Assembly: GCF_024172165.1 (NCBI RefSeq)
Contig: NZ_JAMZEB010000002.1
Span: 1,364,001-1,428,000, forward strand
DNA from: Nonomuraea thailandensis
Lineage (GTDB): Bacteria; Actinomycetota; Actinomycetes; Streptosporangiales; Streptosporangiaceae
Length of the DNA stretch: 64,000 bases
Reading direction: 5' to 3'
The notes under the pieces were generated by a model that was not told the DNA's origin, did not search any database, and saw nothing but the letters and a program-made list of their open reading frames with translations. Shown one piece after another: positions 50,591 to 59,463 of this stretch (the first letter of the stretch is position 1; every line of letters begins with the position of its first letter). A program made the translations under genes and the position numbers.

Positions 50591-51588
50591 GTCAGGTCAC
50601 GCTCCGCTCTCGCCTGTGCCAGCCGCCTGCGCTGCGGCTGGACGGTGTGCTTGGGGTCGTTGGCCGACTCCATGCCGGCCTGGAAGATGCCGAACCTGGT
50701 GCAGGCCGACCCGGCCAGCAGGGCGGCGCCCGCCGCGACGGCCGCGACCCTGCTGCGCCGGCCCACGGTCGCCCCGGCCAGCGCGCCGGCCAGCGACAAC
50801 GCCTCGCCGAGCCGCAGCAGCCGGCTGCGCTTGAGCGGCTCGGCCAGCGGCCCCAGCCGCCGCTCCATCCGGGCCGCCGCCGTCACCTCCACCGCCGCGC
50901 CCAGCAACGCCGCCCGCCGCGCCGGGGCCGCCTCCGACAGCGGCGCGGCCAGCATGCCGAGCCCGCCCGCCGACGCCGCCGCCGACCCCGCGAACAGGAA
51001 CGGCATCTCCCGGTACGCCTCGTGCCAGACCGGCACCGCGGTGTCGCAGATCAGCGCCGCCGTGTACGTGGCCACCGCGGTGCCCGCGATCCCGGCCCCC
51101 ACCGTGGCGGCGCGGCCCAGGCCGGGGAACAGCCCCGTGACGTCGGTGGCCGCGGCGGCGCCGGCGTGCGGGCCGTACACGCTGAGGATCCACGTGCCGA
51201 CGCTCATCGGCGAGGTCACCTTGAACACCCGCAACATGTTCACGAAGCGCTCGGGGCGGCCCAGGTCGTGGATCAGCGCGTAGAGCGAGCCGCCCAGCGC
51301 GCCCAGCGCCCCCACCTTGGCCACCCTGGCCAGGCGCGGCCGGCCGGTCAGCTCCGCGGCGGCGGCCAGCGTGGACGACGCGCCCGCCAGGCCGCCCAGG
51401 AACAGGTAACCGGCGATGTCGGGCGCCTTCCAGGTCGGCTCGTTCAGCACCGGCCGCCCGTAGTAGGAGTCGAAGGTGGCCTTGGGCACCATGAGCCGCT
51501 CGCGCCTGCGGCCCGCCGAGCCCGGCGTGGCCTCACGCTCGCCACGCAGCCGCGGCGAGCCGTCCAACCGCACATCGGTCTGACTCAT
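50587..51588 (-). CDS. NrfD-type membrane anchor of formate dehydrogenase
   Basis: A 333-residue quinone-side membrane subunit of the polysulfide reductase NrfD family. After a basic N-terminal segment with YYGRPVLNEPTWK, about eight to ten helices follow, including DIAGYLFLGGLAGASSTLAA and VTSPMSVGTWILSVYG. It would pass electrons from the Fe-S subunit to menaquinone, replacing the cytochrome b of E. coli-type enzymes. ATGA overlap with the Fe-S gene upstream and with the 37-residue gene downstream. Confidence 0.92.
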   Translation of the reverse strand: MSQTDVRLDGSPRLRGEREATPGSAGRRRERLMVPKATFDSYYGRPVLNEPTWKAPDIAGYLFLGGLAGASSTLAAAAELTGRPRLARVAKVGALGALGGSLYALIHDLGRPERFVNMLRVFKVTSPMSVGTWILSVYGPHAGAAAATDVTGLFPGLGRAATVGAGIAGTAVATYTAALICDTAVPVWHEAYREMPFLFAGSAAASAGGLGMLAAPLSEAAPARRAALLGAAVEVTAAARMERRLGPLAEPLKRSRLLRLGEALSLAGALAGATVGRRSRVAAVAAGAALLAGSACTRFGIFQAGMESANDPKHTVQPQRRRLAQARAERDLT

Positions 51589-52403
51589 CGGTGCCGCCTC
51601 CACGCCGTCGCCGCCACCCCGGCCAGCAGCGCCACCGCCGCCACCCCCACGTGCCGCCACATCGACGGCAGGTCCCTGGTCGTCACCACCGGGTCCGGCG
51701 GCAGGCCGTACACCTCGGGCTCGTCCAAGAGCAGGAAGAACGCGCCCGTGCCGCCCACGCCGTCGTCCGGGTCGTGCCCGTACAGGCGGGCGGAGCCCAC
51801 CCCGGCCGCGCGCACCTGCTCCAGCCGCCGCTCGGCCCTCTCGCGCAGCTCCTCCAGGTCGCCGAACTGGATGGAGTCGGTCGGGCACGTCTTGGCGCAG
51901 GCCGGCTCCTCCCCGGCGCCCAGCCGGTCGTAGCACATCGTGCACTTGGCCGCCGTGCCGCTGGTCTCCCGCTTGCCGATCACCCCGAACGGGCACGCCG
52001 GGACGCAGTAGCCGCAGCCGTTGCAGACGTCCTCCTGCACCACGACCGTGCCGTACTCGGTGCGGAACAGCGACCCCGTCGGGCAGACGTCCAGGCAGGC
52101 CGCGTGCGTGCAGTGCTTGCACACGTCGGAGGCCATCAGCCAGCGGAAGTCCATCTCGCCGACCCCGGGCTCCTGGTGCCCGAGAGGCCGCCGCTGCTCG
52201 ACGAACGCCACGTGCCGCCAGGTGTCGGCGCTCAGCTTCATCGTGTTGTCGTAGGACCAGCCGGTGAAGTTCAGGCCGTCGTCCGGGACGTGGTTCCACT
52301 CCTTGCACGCCACCTCGCACGCCTTGCAGCCGATGCAGATGCTGGTGTCGGTGAAGAACCCCACCCGGCTGTCGCCGAGCCGCTCCTCCAGGTCGAAGGC
52401 CAT
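51585..52403 (-). CDS. Formate dehydrogenase Fe-S subunit (FdhB type)
   Basis: A 272-residue electron-transfer subunit with four ferredoxin-like Cys clusters: CIGCKACEVACKEWN, CKHCTHAACLDVCPTG, CNGCGYCVPACPFGV and CTMCYDRLGAGEEPACAKTC. A hydrophobic helix lies at about 247-265, just before the basic C-terminus, as in FdnH. Its start overlaps the catalytic-subunit stop by one base (TGATG). Confidence 0.94.
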   Translation of the reverse strand: MAFDLEERLGDSRVGFFTDTSICIGCKACEVACKEWNHVPDDGLNFTGWSYDNTMKLSADTWRHVAFVEQRRPLGHQEPGVGEMDFRWLMASDVCKHCTHAACLDVCPTGSLFRTEYGTVVVQEDVCNGCGYCVPACPFGVIGKRETSGTAAKCTMCYDRLGAGEEPACAKTCPTDSIQFGDLEELRERAERRLEQVRAAGVGSARLYGHDPDDGVGGTGAFFLLLDEPEVYGLPPDPVVTTRDLPSMWRHVGVAAVALLAGVAATAWRRHR

Positions 52404-55400
52404 CAGGACTCCATTCCGGTGTCGGCGCCCACACCGGCGCGCCGCTGGTAGGACCGCACCAGCTCCGGCAGTGCCGGGCCGCGCGGCCGCCGGCCCGGGC
52501 GGATGTCCGCCGACAGGGCCTTGACCTCCTGGATGTGCGAGTTCGGGTCCAGCGAGATCGACGACAGCTCGTTGGCCGCGTCGCCCCTGGCCAGCCCGTT
52601 CGGGCCGAAGTGGAACGGCAGCCCGATCTGGTGCAGCGTCCGCCCGTCGAGGTGCAGCGACGGGATGCGGTCGGTGACCATCACCCTGGCCTCGATGGCG
52701 TTGCGCGCGGTGACGATCGTCGCCCAGTCGCCGTGCACCAGCCCCCGCTCGGCGGCCAGCGCGGGCGAGACCTCGCAGAACATCTCCGGCTGCAGCTCCG
52801 CCAGGTACGGCGTGAACCGGCTCATGCCGCCCGCCGTGAAGTGCTCGGTCAGCCGGTACGTCGTCACCACGTACGGGTAGACCGACGCCCCCGGCTCGTC
52901 CCCGCTCGGCTGGTACCGGTTGTGCTCGTGCGGGTAGAGCTTGCGCACCGGGTTGCGCTGCCGGCCGTACAGCGGGTTGGCCACCGGCGAGTCCTGCGGC
53001 TCGTAGTGCGTGGGCAGCGGCCCGTCCACGACCCCGGCGGGCGCGAACAGCCAGCCCTTGCCGTCGGCCTGCATGATGAACGGGTCGATCCCCGACAGCG
53101 CCGCCACCCCCGTGGCGTCGGGAGGCGGCCGGTAACCGGGGCTCTTGCCCGCCTCGAAGTCGGGCACGTCGTGCCCCGTCCACGCGCCCGCCTCGGCGTC
53201 CCACCAGACCAGCCGCTTGCGCTCGCTCCACGGGCTGCCGTCGGGCCTGGCCGAGGCGCGGTTGTAGAGGATGCGCCGGTTCGCCGGCCACGCCCACGCC
53301 CACTCGGCGGCTATCCAGTCCTGCTCGGCGGCGGGCTTGCGGCGGGCGGCCTGGTTGACGCCGTCCTGGCGGACACCGCAGTAGATCCAGCAGCCGCAGG
53401 CCGTGGAGCCGTCGTCCTTCAGCTCCGCGTAGCCGGACAGGGGCCGGCCCTGGGCGTCCCAGCCGTTGATCTCGGCCAGCACCGCCTCCGCCGACGGCTC
53501 GGCCGTCTCGCCGCTCACCGGGTAGTCCCACGTCAGGTCGAGCACGGGCGCGTCGGCCGGGTCCTGCGAGCCGGCCAGCTTCTCGCGGACGATGCGGCCC
53601 AGGTGGTACATGAACCACAGGTCGCTGCGGGCGTCGCCCCGCGGCTCGACGGCCTGGTGGTGCCACTGCAGCAGCCGGTTGGTGTTGGTGAAGCTGCCGT
53701 CCTTCTCGGTGTGGCAGGCGGCGGGCAGGAAGAACACCTCGGTACGGATGTCGGCGGTCTTCAGCTCGCCCGTCTCGATCTCCGGGCCGTCCTTCCACCA
53801 GGTCGCGCTCTCGATCAGGTTGAGGTCGCGCACGACCAGCCAGTCGAGGTTGGCCATGCCCAGGCGTTGCATCCGCGCGTTGGCCGAGCCGACCGCGGGG
53901 TTCTCGCCGAGCAGCAGGTACCCCTTGCAGATGCCGTCGAGCTGCGCCAGCACCGTGTCGTAGGTGCTGTGCGAGCCCGTCAGGCGCGGCAGCCAGCTGA
54001 ACCGGTAGTCGTTGTCGGGCTGCGCGGACTCGCCCCACCACGCCTTGAGCAGGCTGATCAGGTAGGCGGGCATGTTGGCCCAGAAGCCCTGGCGCGGCGC
54101 GTCGCCCTGGAGGAAGTCGCGCAGCCGCTCGTTCTCGTGCGCGTGCGGCATCGGGATGTAGCCGGGCAGCAGGTTGAACAGCGTCGGGATGTCGCTGGAG
54201 CCCTGGATGCTGGCGTGGCCGCGCAGCGCCTGGATGCCACCGCCGGGACGGCCGATGTTGCCCAGCAGGAGCTGCAGGATGCAGGCCGCCCGGATGAACT
54301 GGGAGCCGTCGCTGTGCTGGGTCCAGCCGACCGCGTACACGAACTCGGCCGTCTTGTCCGGCCCCGAGTTCTCCGTCAGGTGCCGGCACACCTCCTCGAA
54401 CAGGTGCCGCGGCACGCCGCACACCCGCTCGACCATCTCCGGCGTGTAGCGGGCGTAGTGGCGCCGCAGCACCTGCAGCACGCAGCGCGGATGGCGCAGC
54501 GTCTCGTCCCGCTGCGCGTGGCCGTCCAGCGGCGCCCCGGTGCCGCCCTGCACCTCCGAGCGGCCGGGCGGGGAACCGCCCTTCCGCTCCTGGTACTCCT
54601 GGTCCCGGTCGCCCGAGGCGGCGACCGTCGTCATGCCCTCGTACTGCCAGGAGTCCACGTCGTACGAGCGGCCCTCGGCGTCGAAGCCGGAGAAGAGACC
54701 GTCCAGGTCCTCGGCGTCGCGGTAGTCCTCGCGCAGGATCGTCGCCGCGTTGGTGTAGTTGACCACGTACTCGTGGAAGTACAGCTCGTTCTCCAGCACG
54801 TGGTTGATGATCGCGCCGAGGAAGGCCACGTCGGAGCCGGCCCGGATGGGCACGTGCAGGTCGGCCAGCGCGCTGGTGCGGGTGAAGCGCGGGTCCACGT
54901 GGATGATCACCGCGCCGCGCGCCTTGGCCTCCATCACCCACTGGAAGCCCACGGGATGAGCCTCGGCGAAGTTGGAGCCCTCGATGATCACGCAGTCGGA
55001 GTGCTGCAGGTCCTGCATGAACGTGGTCGCGCCGCCCCGCCCGAACGACGTGCCGAGCCCCACCACGGTCGAGCTGTGGCAGACGCGGGCCTGGTTCTCG
55101 ATCTGCACCACGCCGAGCGCCGTCAGCAGCTTCTTGATGAGGTAGTTCTCCTCGTTGTCCAGCGTGGCGCCGCCCAGGCTGGCGATGCCCATGGTCCTGG
55201 CGGTGCGCAGGCCGTCGCGCTCCTGCTCCCACGTCTCGCGCCGGGTCGCCAGGATCCGATCGGCGATCATGTCCATCGCCGTGGCCAGGTCGAGCTCCTG
55301 CCAGTCGGCCGCGCCGGGCGGGCGGTAGAGCACCTGGTACTGGCGGCGGGAGTCGGTGGTGAGCTGGAGGCTGGCCGCGCCCTTGGGGCACAGCCGGCCG

Positions 55401-55630
55401 CGGCTGATGGGGGAGTCGGGGTCGCCCTCGATCTGGACGACCTTCTCGTCCCGCACGAACACGTTCTGGGCGCAGCCCACCGCGCAGTACGGGCACACCG
55501 ACTTCACCACCCGGTCGGCCGTGGCCGTACGCGCCCGCAGCTTCGCCGTCGTCGCCGATCGCGCCGCCGAGCCCCGCGCCGTCCGGTCCGCCCCCGTGAG
55601 CTGCCGCAGCAGCGGCCACCCGAACTCCAT
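52403..55630 (-). CDS. Formate dehydrogenase catalytic subunit (Cys type, FdnG/FdoG-like)
   Basis: A 1,075-residue molybdopterin oxidoreductase that oxidises formate to CO2. N-terminal [4Fe-4S] ligands C46, C49, C53 and C81; Mo/W ligand C184 in NQARVCHSSTV, where E. coli FdnG has Sec. The Mo-bis-MGD domains and the C-terminal cap with LPFHFGPNGLARGD are present. No twin-Arg motif is visible at the N-terminus, so orientation of the complex is unclear. An irregular Gly/Pro-rich segment near 335-355 may be an insertion. GGGGGG precedes the ATG. First gene of the operon. Confidence 0.93.
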   Translation of the reverse strand: MEFGWPLLRQLTGADRTARGSAARSATTAKLRARTATADRVVKSVCPYCAVGCAQNVFVRDEKVVQIEGDPDSPISRGRLCPKGAASLQLTTDSRRQYQVLYRPPGAADWQELDLATAMDMIADRILATRRETWEQERDGLRTARTMGIASLGGATLDNEENYLIKKLLTALGVVQIENQARVCHSSTVVGLGTSFGRGGATTFMQDLQHSDCVIIEGSNFAEAHPVGFQWVMEAKARGAVIIHVDPRFTRTSALADLHVPIRAGSDVAFLGAIINHVLENELYFHEYVVNYTNAATILREDYRDAEDLDGLFSGFDAEGRSYDVDSWQYEGMTTVAASGDRDQEYQERKGGSPPGRSEVQGGTGAPLDGHAQRDETLRHPRCVLQVLRRHYARYTPEMVERVCGVPRHLFEEVCRHLTENSGPDKTAEFVYAVGWTQHSDGSQFIRAACILQLLLGNIGRPGGGIQALRGHASIQGSSDIPTLFNLLPGYIPMPHAHENERLRDFLQGDAPRQGFWANMPAYLISLLKAWWGESAQPDNDYRFSWLPRLTGSHSTYDTVLAQLDGICKGYLLLGENPAVGSANARMQRLGMANLDWLVVRDLNLIESATWWKDGPEIETGELKTADIRTEVFFLPAACHTEKDGSFTNTNRLLQWHHQAVEPRGDARSDLWFMYHLGRIVREKLAGSQDPADAPVLDLTWDYPVSGETAEPSAEAVLAEINGWDAQGRPLSGYAELKDDGSTACGCWIYCGVRQDGVNQAARRKPAAEQDWIAAEWAWAWPANRRILYNRASARPDGSPWSERKRLVWWDAEAGAWTGHDVPDFEAGKSPGYRPPPDATGVAALSGIDPFIMQADGKGWLFAPAGVVDGPLPTHYEPQDSPVANPLYGRQRNPVRKLYPHEHNRYQPSGDEPGASVYPYVVTTYRLTEHFTAGGMSRFTPYLAELQPEMFCEVSPALAAERGLVHGDWATIVTARNAIEARVMVTDRIPSLHLDGRTLHQIGLPFHFGPNGLARGDAANELSSISLDPNSHIQEVKALSADIRPGRRPRGPALPELVRSYQRRAGVGADTGMES

Positions 55631-55644
55631 GACACCCCCCGATG

Positions 55645-55680
55645 CCCCCGGCCCGAGTCCTGCCCTGGACAGGCCGGGGG
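55645..55680 (-). terminator. Hairpin between rhaB and the formate dehydrogenase operon
   Basis: CCCCCGGCC 55645-55653 pairs perfectly with 55672-55680 across 18 bases. On the minus strand it follows the rhaB stop by 12 bases and precedes the formate dehydrogenase RBS. No U-tract follows in that direction. Confidence 0.5.
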
Positions 55681-55692
55681 AAAACCGGCAGG

Positions 55693-57108
55693 TCAGAACA
55701 CCCTGGAGGCCGCCTCGTCCCAGGCGGTGCGGTCGCCGGACGGCTCGTAGCGGCGCAGCGGCTGCGAGGAGGCGACCAGCGCGCGCATCTCCCCGAGATC
55801 CGACACCAGCCCGGCCGCCCGCGCCTGCACCAGCACGTTGCCGAACGTGGTGGCCTCCCCGGGACCGGCCACCACGGGCAGCCCGCACGCGTCGGCGGTG
55901 AACTGGCACAGCAGCTCGTTGCGCGACCCGCCGCCCACCAGGTGGACGACCTCGACGTCGCGGCCCGACAGCTCCATCGCCTGCCGCACGGCCAGCCGGT
56001 GCCCGAGCGCCAGGCTCTCCAGCACGCACCGCACGTACGCGGCGGGGGAGGCCGGCGGGCGCTGGCCGGTGCGGCGGCACTCGGCGGCGATCCTGGCCGG
56101 CATGTCGCCCGGCGGCAGGAACGCGGGCTCGTCCGGGTTCACCACGGCGGCGAACGGCCGCTCGGCCGCCGCGGCCTTCAGCAGCCCGCCCAGGTCGGCG
56201 CCCGGCCAGGCGCGCAGGCACTCCTGCAGCAGCCACAGGCCCATGACGTTGCGCAGGTAGCGGACGGTGCCGTCGATGCCGGCCTCGTTGGTGAAGTTCG
56301 CGGCGCGGCTCTCGGGGGTCAGCACCGGGCCGGGCAGCTCCACGCCGGCCAGCGACCAGGTGCCGCACGAGACGTAGGCGAACGCGGAGCCGGTGGCGGG
56401 CACCGCGGCCACCGCCGAGGCGGTGTCGTGCGAGCCGACCGCGCGCACGGGCGCCGACCAGCCGATCTCCCCGGCCACGTCCCTGCGCAGGCCGCCGACC
56501 GCCTCGCCGGGCTGACGCAGCGGCGGGAAGAGGCCCGCCGGCAGGCCGAGCTGCTTGATCAGCGGTAACGACCACTCGCGCGTGCGCACGTCGAGCAGGC
56601 CCGTGGTGGAGGCGTTGGTCACCTCGGCGCCCGCCTCGCCGGTCAGCCAGTAGCCGATCAGGTCGGGGATCAGCAGCATCGTGGCCGCCTCGCCGAGCCG
56701 CCGCTCCGCCAGGAGCTGGTAGAGGGTGTTGAACGGCAGGACCTGCAGCCCCGACACGTCGTACAGGGTCTCCGCCCCGACCGAGGCGGCCACCCGCTCG
56801 GCCACGCCGGCCGTGCGGTCGTCGCGGTAGTGGACGGGGTTGCCCAGCATGGCGCCCGACTCGTCGAGCAGCGCGTAGTCCACCGCCCACGAGTCCACGC
56901 CGATGGAGGAGACCGGGCCCGCCGCGCGCAACCCGGCGAGGATCTCGCGGTAGAGGCCGAGAATGTCCCAGTAGAGGTGGCCGGCCAGGCGTACCGGGCC
57001 GTTCGGGAAGCGGTGCGCCTCGGTCAGGCTCAGCCCGTCGGACAGGTCGGCCAGCATCACCCGGCCGCTGGAGGCGCCGAGGTCGACGGCGGCGAAACGG
57101 CGGCTCAT
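55693..57108 (-). CDS. rhaB: Rhamnulokinase
   Basis: A 471-residue FGGY-family kinase that phosphorylates L-rhamnulose. N-terminal AAVDLGASSGRVMLADL matches RhaB, with SIGVDSWAVDYALLDESG, CGTWSLAGVE and HLVGGGSRNELLCQFTADA. It overlaps the LacI gene stop as ATGA, so regulator and kinase are coupled. Together with the rhaM-rhaI-aldolase genes at the right end it completes the phosphorylative rhamnose route. Confidence 0.93.
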   Translation of the reverse strand: MSRRFAAVDLGASSGRVMLADLSDGLSLTEAHRFPNGPVRLAGHLYWDILGLYREILAGLRAAGPVSSIGVDSWAVDYALLDESGAMLGNPVHYRDDRTAGVAERVAASVGAETLYDVSGLQVLPFNTLYQLLAERRLGEAATMLLIPDLIGYWLTGEAGAEVTNASTTGLLDVRTREWSLPLIKQLGLPAGLFPPLRQPGEAVGGLRRDVAGEIGWSAPVRAVGSHDTASAVAAVPATGSAFAYVSCGTWSLAGVELPGPVLTPESRAANFTNEAGIDGTVRYLRNVMGLWLLQECLRAWPGADLGGLLKAAAAERPFAAVVNPDEPAFLPPGDMPARIAAECRRTGQRPPASPAAYVRCVLESLALGHRLAVRQAMELSGRDVEVVHLVGGGSRNELLCQFTADACGLPVVAGPGEATTFGNVLVQARAAGLVSDLGEMRALVASSQPLRRYEPSGDRTAWDEAASRVF

Positions 57109-58106
57109 TGGGTGGACTCCCTGGCGACGAGCTCCGGCTGGAACATGATGTGCTGGTGCGCGTGCGTGTCGGGGTTGTCGCACTCGTCCAGCAGCAACTC
57201 GGTGGCGATGCGGCCGAGCTGGTACGTGGGCTGCCGCATCGAGCTGAGCGACACGGTGGAGGCGGCGGCGAAGTCGATGTCGTCGTACCCCATCAGCGCC
57301 ACGTCCTCGGGCACCCGCACCCCCGAGCGCAGCAGCGCGCGCAGCACGCCGAGGGCGAGCAGGTCGTTGGCGCAGAAGACGGCCTCGGGCAGGCCGCCGG
57401 CGATCAGGTCGGCGGCGGCCTTCTCGCCCGCGCGGGCCGTCATCGTCGCGGCCTCGCTCACCCGCAGGTCGTCGGGGTCCAGCCCGGCCGCGCGCATCGC
57501 GGCCTTGGCGCCCTCACGCCGCTCCACGCACTGGCGGATGGTCAGCGGGCCCGTCACGTACGCGATCGTGCGAGCGCCCTTGGACAGCAGATGCGCCACG
57601 GCGGCCCGGCCGCCGGCGACGTCGTCCACGGCCACCGCGCACTGGTCGGGCCGGTGCGCCGGATGGTCGACCAGCACCACGCTGATGCCGTGCTCGCGCA
57701 GCCGGTCGAGCCTGGCGGGGTCCTCGCCCGACGGGGTGATCAGCACGCCGCGCACCCGGTGCTCGGCCAGCACCCGCAGGTTGCGGTCCTCCTTGTCCTG
57801 AGAGCCGGCGGAGTTGCCGAGGATCACGGCGTACCCCAGCTCGCTGACGACGTCCTCGACCCCGGCGGCGACCTCGGTGAAGAACGGGTTGCCTATGTCG
57901 ATCACGCTCAGGCCGATCGTCCTGCTGTGCCCCGCGCGCAGCGTCGAGGCGGAGCCGTGACGGACGAACCCCAGCTCGTTGATGGCCGCCTCCACCCGCT
58001 CGCGCGTCGCGGGGGCGACTTTGCCGGGCCGGTTCAGTACGTTGGAGACCGTGCCCGGGGAGACGCCGGCGTGCGCGGCGACGTCCTTGATGCTGACCAT
58101 GGCCAT
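57105..58106 (-). CDS. LacI-family repressor, probable rhamnose regulator
   Basis: A 333-residue LacI protein: HTH at about 3-50 (IKDVAAHAGVSPGTVSNVLN), and a periplasmic-binding-like effector domain with GVLITPSGEDP and LMGYDDIDFAAASTVSLSSM. ATG 58106 or 58100 may start it. Cotranscribed with rhaB and facing the plus-strand genes, it is the natural reader of the AAAACGTTTT sites in this region. Confidence 0.92.
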   Translation of the reverse strand: MAMVSIKDVAAHAGVSPGTVSNVLNRPGKVAPATRERVEAAINELGFVRHGSASTLRAGHSRTIGLSVIDIGNPFFTEVAAGVEDVVSELGYAVILGNSAGSQDKEDRNLRVLAEHRVRGVLITPSGEDPARLDRLREHGISVVLVDHPAHRPDQCAVAVDDVAGGRAAVAHLLSKGARTIAYVTGPLTIRQCVERREGAKAAMRAAGLDPDDLRVSEAATMTARAGEKAAADLIAGGLPEAVFCANDLLALGVLRALLRSGVRVPEDVALMGYDDIDFAAASTVSLSSMRQPTYQLGRIATELLLDECDNPDTHAHQHIMFQPELVARESTQ

Positions 58107-58115
58107 GAAGCTAAA

Positions 58116-58129
58116 TTAAAACGTACTAA
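58116..58129. promoter_or_regulatory. LacI-type operator, site 1
   Basis: TTAAAACGTACTAA in the leader of the repressor-rhaB operon, 10 bp upstream of the repressor start. One arm matches the consensus TTAAAACG; the other is degenerate. Its centre is 101 bp from site 2. Confidence 0.6.
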
Positions 58130-58174
58130 CGGAGAGTGCGCCAGTCGCGGCACCGGTGGGACGGCAAATCCGCG

Positions 58175-58204
58175 TTGACATCGTCGGGAGCCGACGCCTA
58201 ACGT
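58175..58204 (+). promoter_or_regulatory. Promoter of the oxidoreductase gene
   Basis: TTGACA 58175-58180 and TAACGT 58199-58204, 18 bp apart. The expected start of transcription, near 58211, is directly before operator site 2. Confidence 0.6.
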
Positions 58205-58216
58205 CGCGCGCCGGAA

Positions 58217-58230
58217 GTAAAACGTTTCTA
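58217..58230. promoter_or_regulatory. LacI-type operator, site 2
   Basis: GTAAAACGTTTCTA, a near-palindrome around the CG centre, just downstream of the predicted transcription start of the oxidoreductase gene. Confidence 0.65.
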
Positions 58231-58245
58231 TCGGAGGGGGCGCTC

Positions 58246-59295
58246 GTGATCCGCGCTGCCATCGTAGGGGCCGGCGCCATCGCCGCGCACAGCCACGTGC
58301 CCGCCCTGCGGGCCCACGGCGACCGGGTCGAGGTGGTGGCCGTGGCGGACGTGGACGAGACCAGGGCCGGGTCGCTGGTTCCCGGCGCGGCCGTCTACAC
58401 CGATCTGGGGAAGCTGCTCGACGCCGAGCATCCCGACCTGGTGATCGTCTGCACGCCGCCGTACCTGCACGCCGGCCAGGCCGTGGCGGCCCTGTCGGCG
58501 GGGGCGTGGGTGTGGTGCGAGAAGCCGGCCGCGCTCTCGCTGGCCGAACTCGACCGGATGGCGGCGGCCGAGGGGCCGGGCGGGCCGTACCTGTCGGTCG
58601 TCTACCAGCAGCGCTTCGGCTCGGGGGCCGAGCACCTGCGCGCGCTGGGCGGGGCGCTGGGCCGCCCGATGCTGGCGCTGTGTCAGACGACCTGGCACCG
58701 GGGCGAGGAGTACTACGCGACGCCGTATCGCGGCAGGTGGGCCACCGAGGGCGGCGGCACGACGGTGCTGCACGGCGTGCACCAGATGGACCTGATGTTG
58801 TCGGTGTTCGGAGACTGGGCGGAGATCAGGGCCATGGCCGGGCGGCTGGACCGGCCGATCGAGACCGAGGACGTGTCGCTGGCCATGGTGCGCTTCGAGA
58901 ACGGCGCCATGGGCTCGGTCGTGACCAGCGTGCTGTCACCGCGCGAGGAGAGCTACCTGCGCTTCGACTTCGCCGACGCCACGGTGGAGTTGCGCCACCT
59001 GTACGGCTACGGCAACGCGGCCTGGACCTCCACCTCCCCGCTGTGGAGCCCGCCCGAGGACGTCCCGAGCAGCCACGCCACCCAGCTCGGCCTGCTGCTC
59101 GACGCCTACGAGCGCGGCGAGCGCCCGCCTGCCTCCGGCGCGGACGCCAGGCGGGCCATGGAGTTCGTCACCGGCCTGTACGCCTCCGCCTTCACCGGCC
59201 GCCCGGTGCTGCGCGAGGAGCTCACCGCGGACAGCCCCTTCTACGACCGGCTGGACGGTGGCATTGAAACGTTCTTCACCGCCGGGATCGCGTGA
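58246..59295 (+). CDS. Gfo/Idh/MocA-family oxidoreductase
   Basis: A 349-residue NAD(P)-dependent sugar-type dehydrogenase. The Rossmann motif AAIVGAGAIAAHSHVPAL is at the N-terminus, and CEKPAALSLAELD carries the conserved E-K-P. The C-terminal domain is a large beta sheet with TEGGGTTVLHGVHQMDLML. GTG 58246 is preceded by GGAGGGGG at 5 bases. Within the rhamnose regulon it may oxidise a related sugar released from the same polymer, but the substrate is not known. Confidence 0.88.
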   Translation: MIRAAIVGAGAIAAHSHVPALRAHGDRVEVVAVADVDETRAGSLVPGAAVYTDLGKLLDAEHPDLVIVCTPPYLHAGQAVAALSAGAWVWCEKPAALSLAELDRMAAAEGPGGPYLSVVYQQRFGSGAEHLRALGGALGRPMLALCQTTWHRGEEYYATPYRGRWATEGGGTTVLHGVHQMDLMLSVFGDWAEIRAMAGRLDRPIETEDVSLAMVRFENGAMGSVVTSVLSPREESYLRFDFADATVELRHLYGYGNAAWTSTSPLWSPPEDVPSSHATQLGLLLDAYERGERPPASGADARRAMEFVTGLYASAFTGRPVLREELTADSPFYDRLDGGIETFFTAGIA

Positions 59296-59371
59296 GCCGC
59301 ACGGGTCTTCCGGCTCTCACCGATGTACCCCTGCCGACCTGCGGGAACGTCAGGTCCAGGCAGCTCAGGTC

Positions 59372-59403
59372 TTGTGCGCGTACGGCCGGAACGTTTTAAT
59401 CCC
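59372..59403 (+). promoter_or_regulatory. GH42 gene promoter overlapped by LacI-type operator, site 3
   Basis: TTGTGC 59372-59377 and TTTAAT 59395-59400 are 17 bp apart. GGAACGTTTTAAT (59388-59400) overlaps the -10; its right arm matches the consensus exactly and its left arm is degenerate. Confidence 0.5.
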
Positions 59404-59463
59404 CCGTAAACACAGGCGTAACGGACTGTGAGCGCTAACGGTTATCTCGAAAGGCAGACATTC

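Noticed and set aside
52535..55750. Long plus-strand open frame opposite the formate dehydrogenase catalytic gene
   Set aside because: Composition is that of an antisense shadow; the minus strand carries a full molybdopterin oxidoreductase.
59261..59280. Sixth operator-like site (GAAACGTTC) near the end of the oxidoreductase gene
   Set aside because: It lies in coding sequence and only the CG-centred core matches; could be chance.
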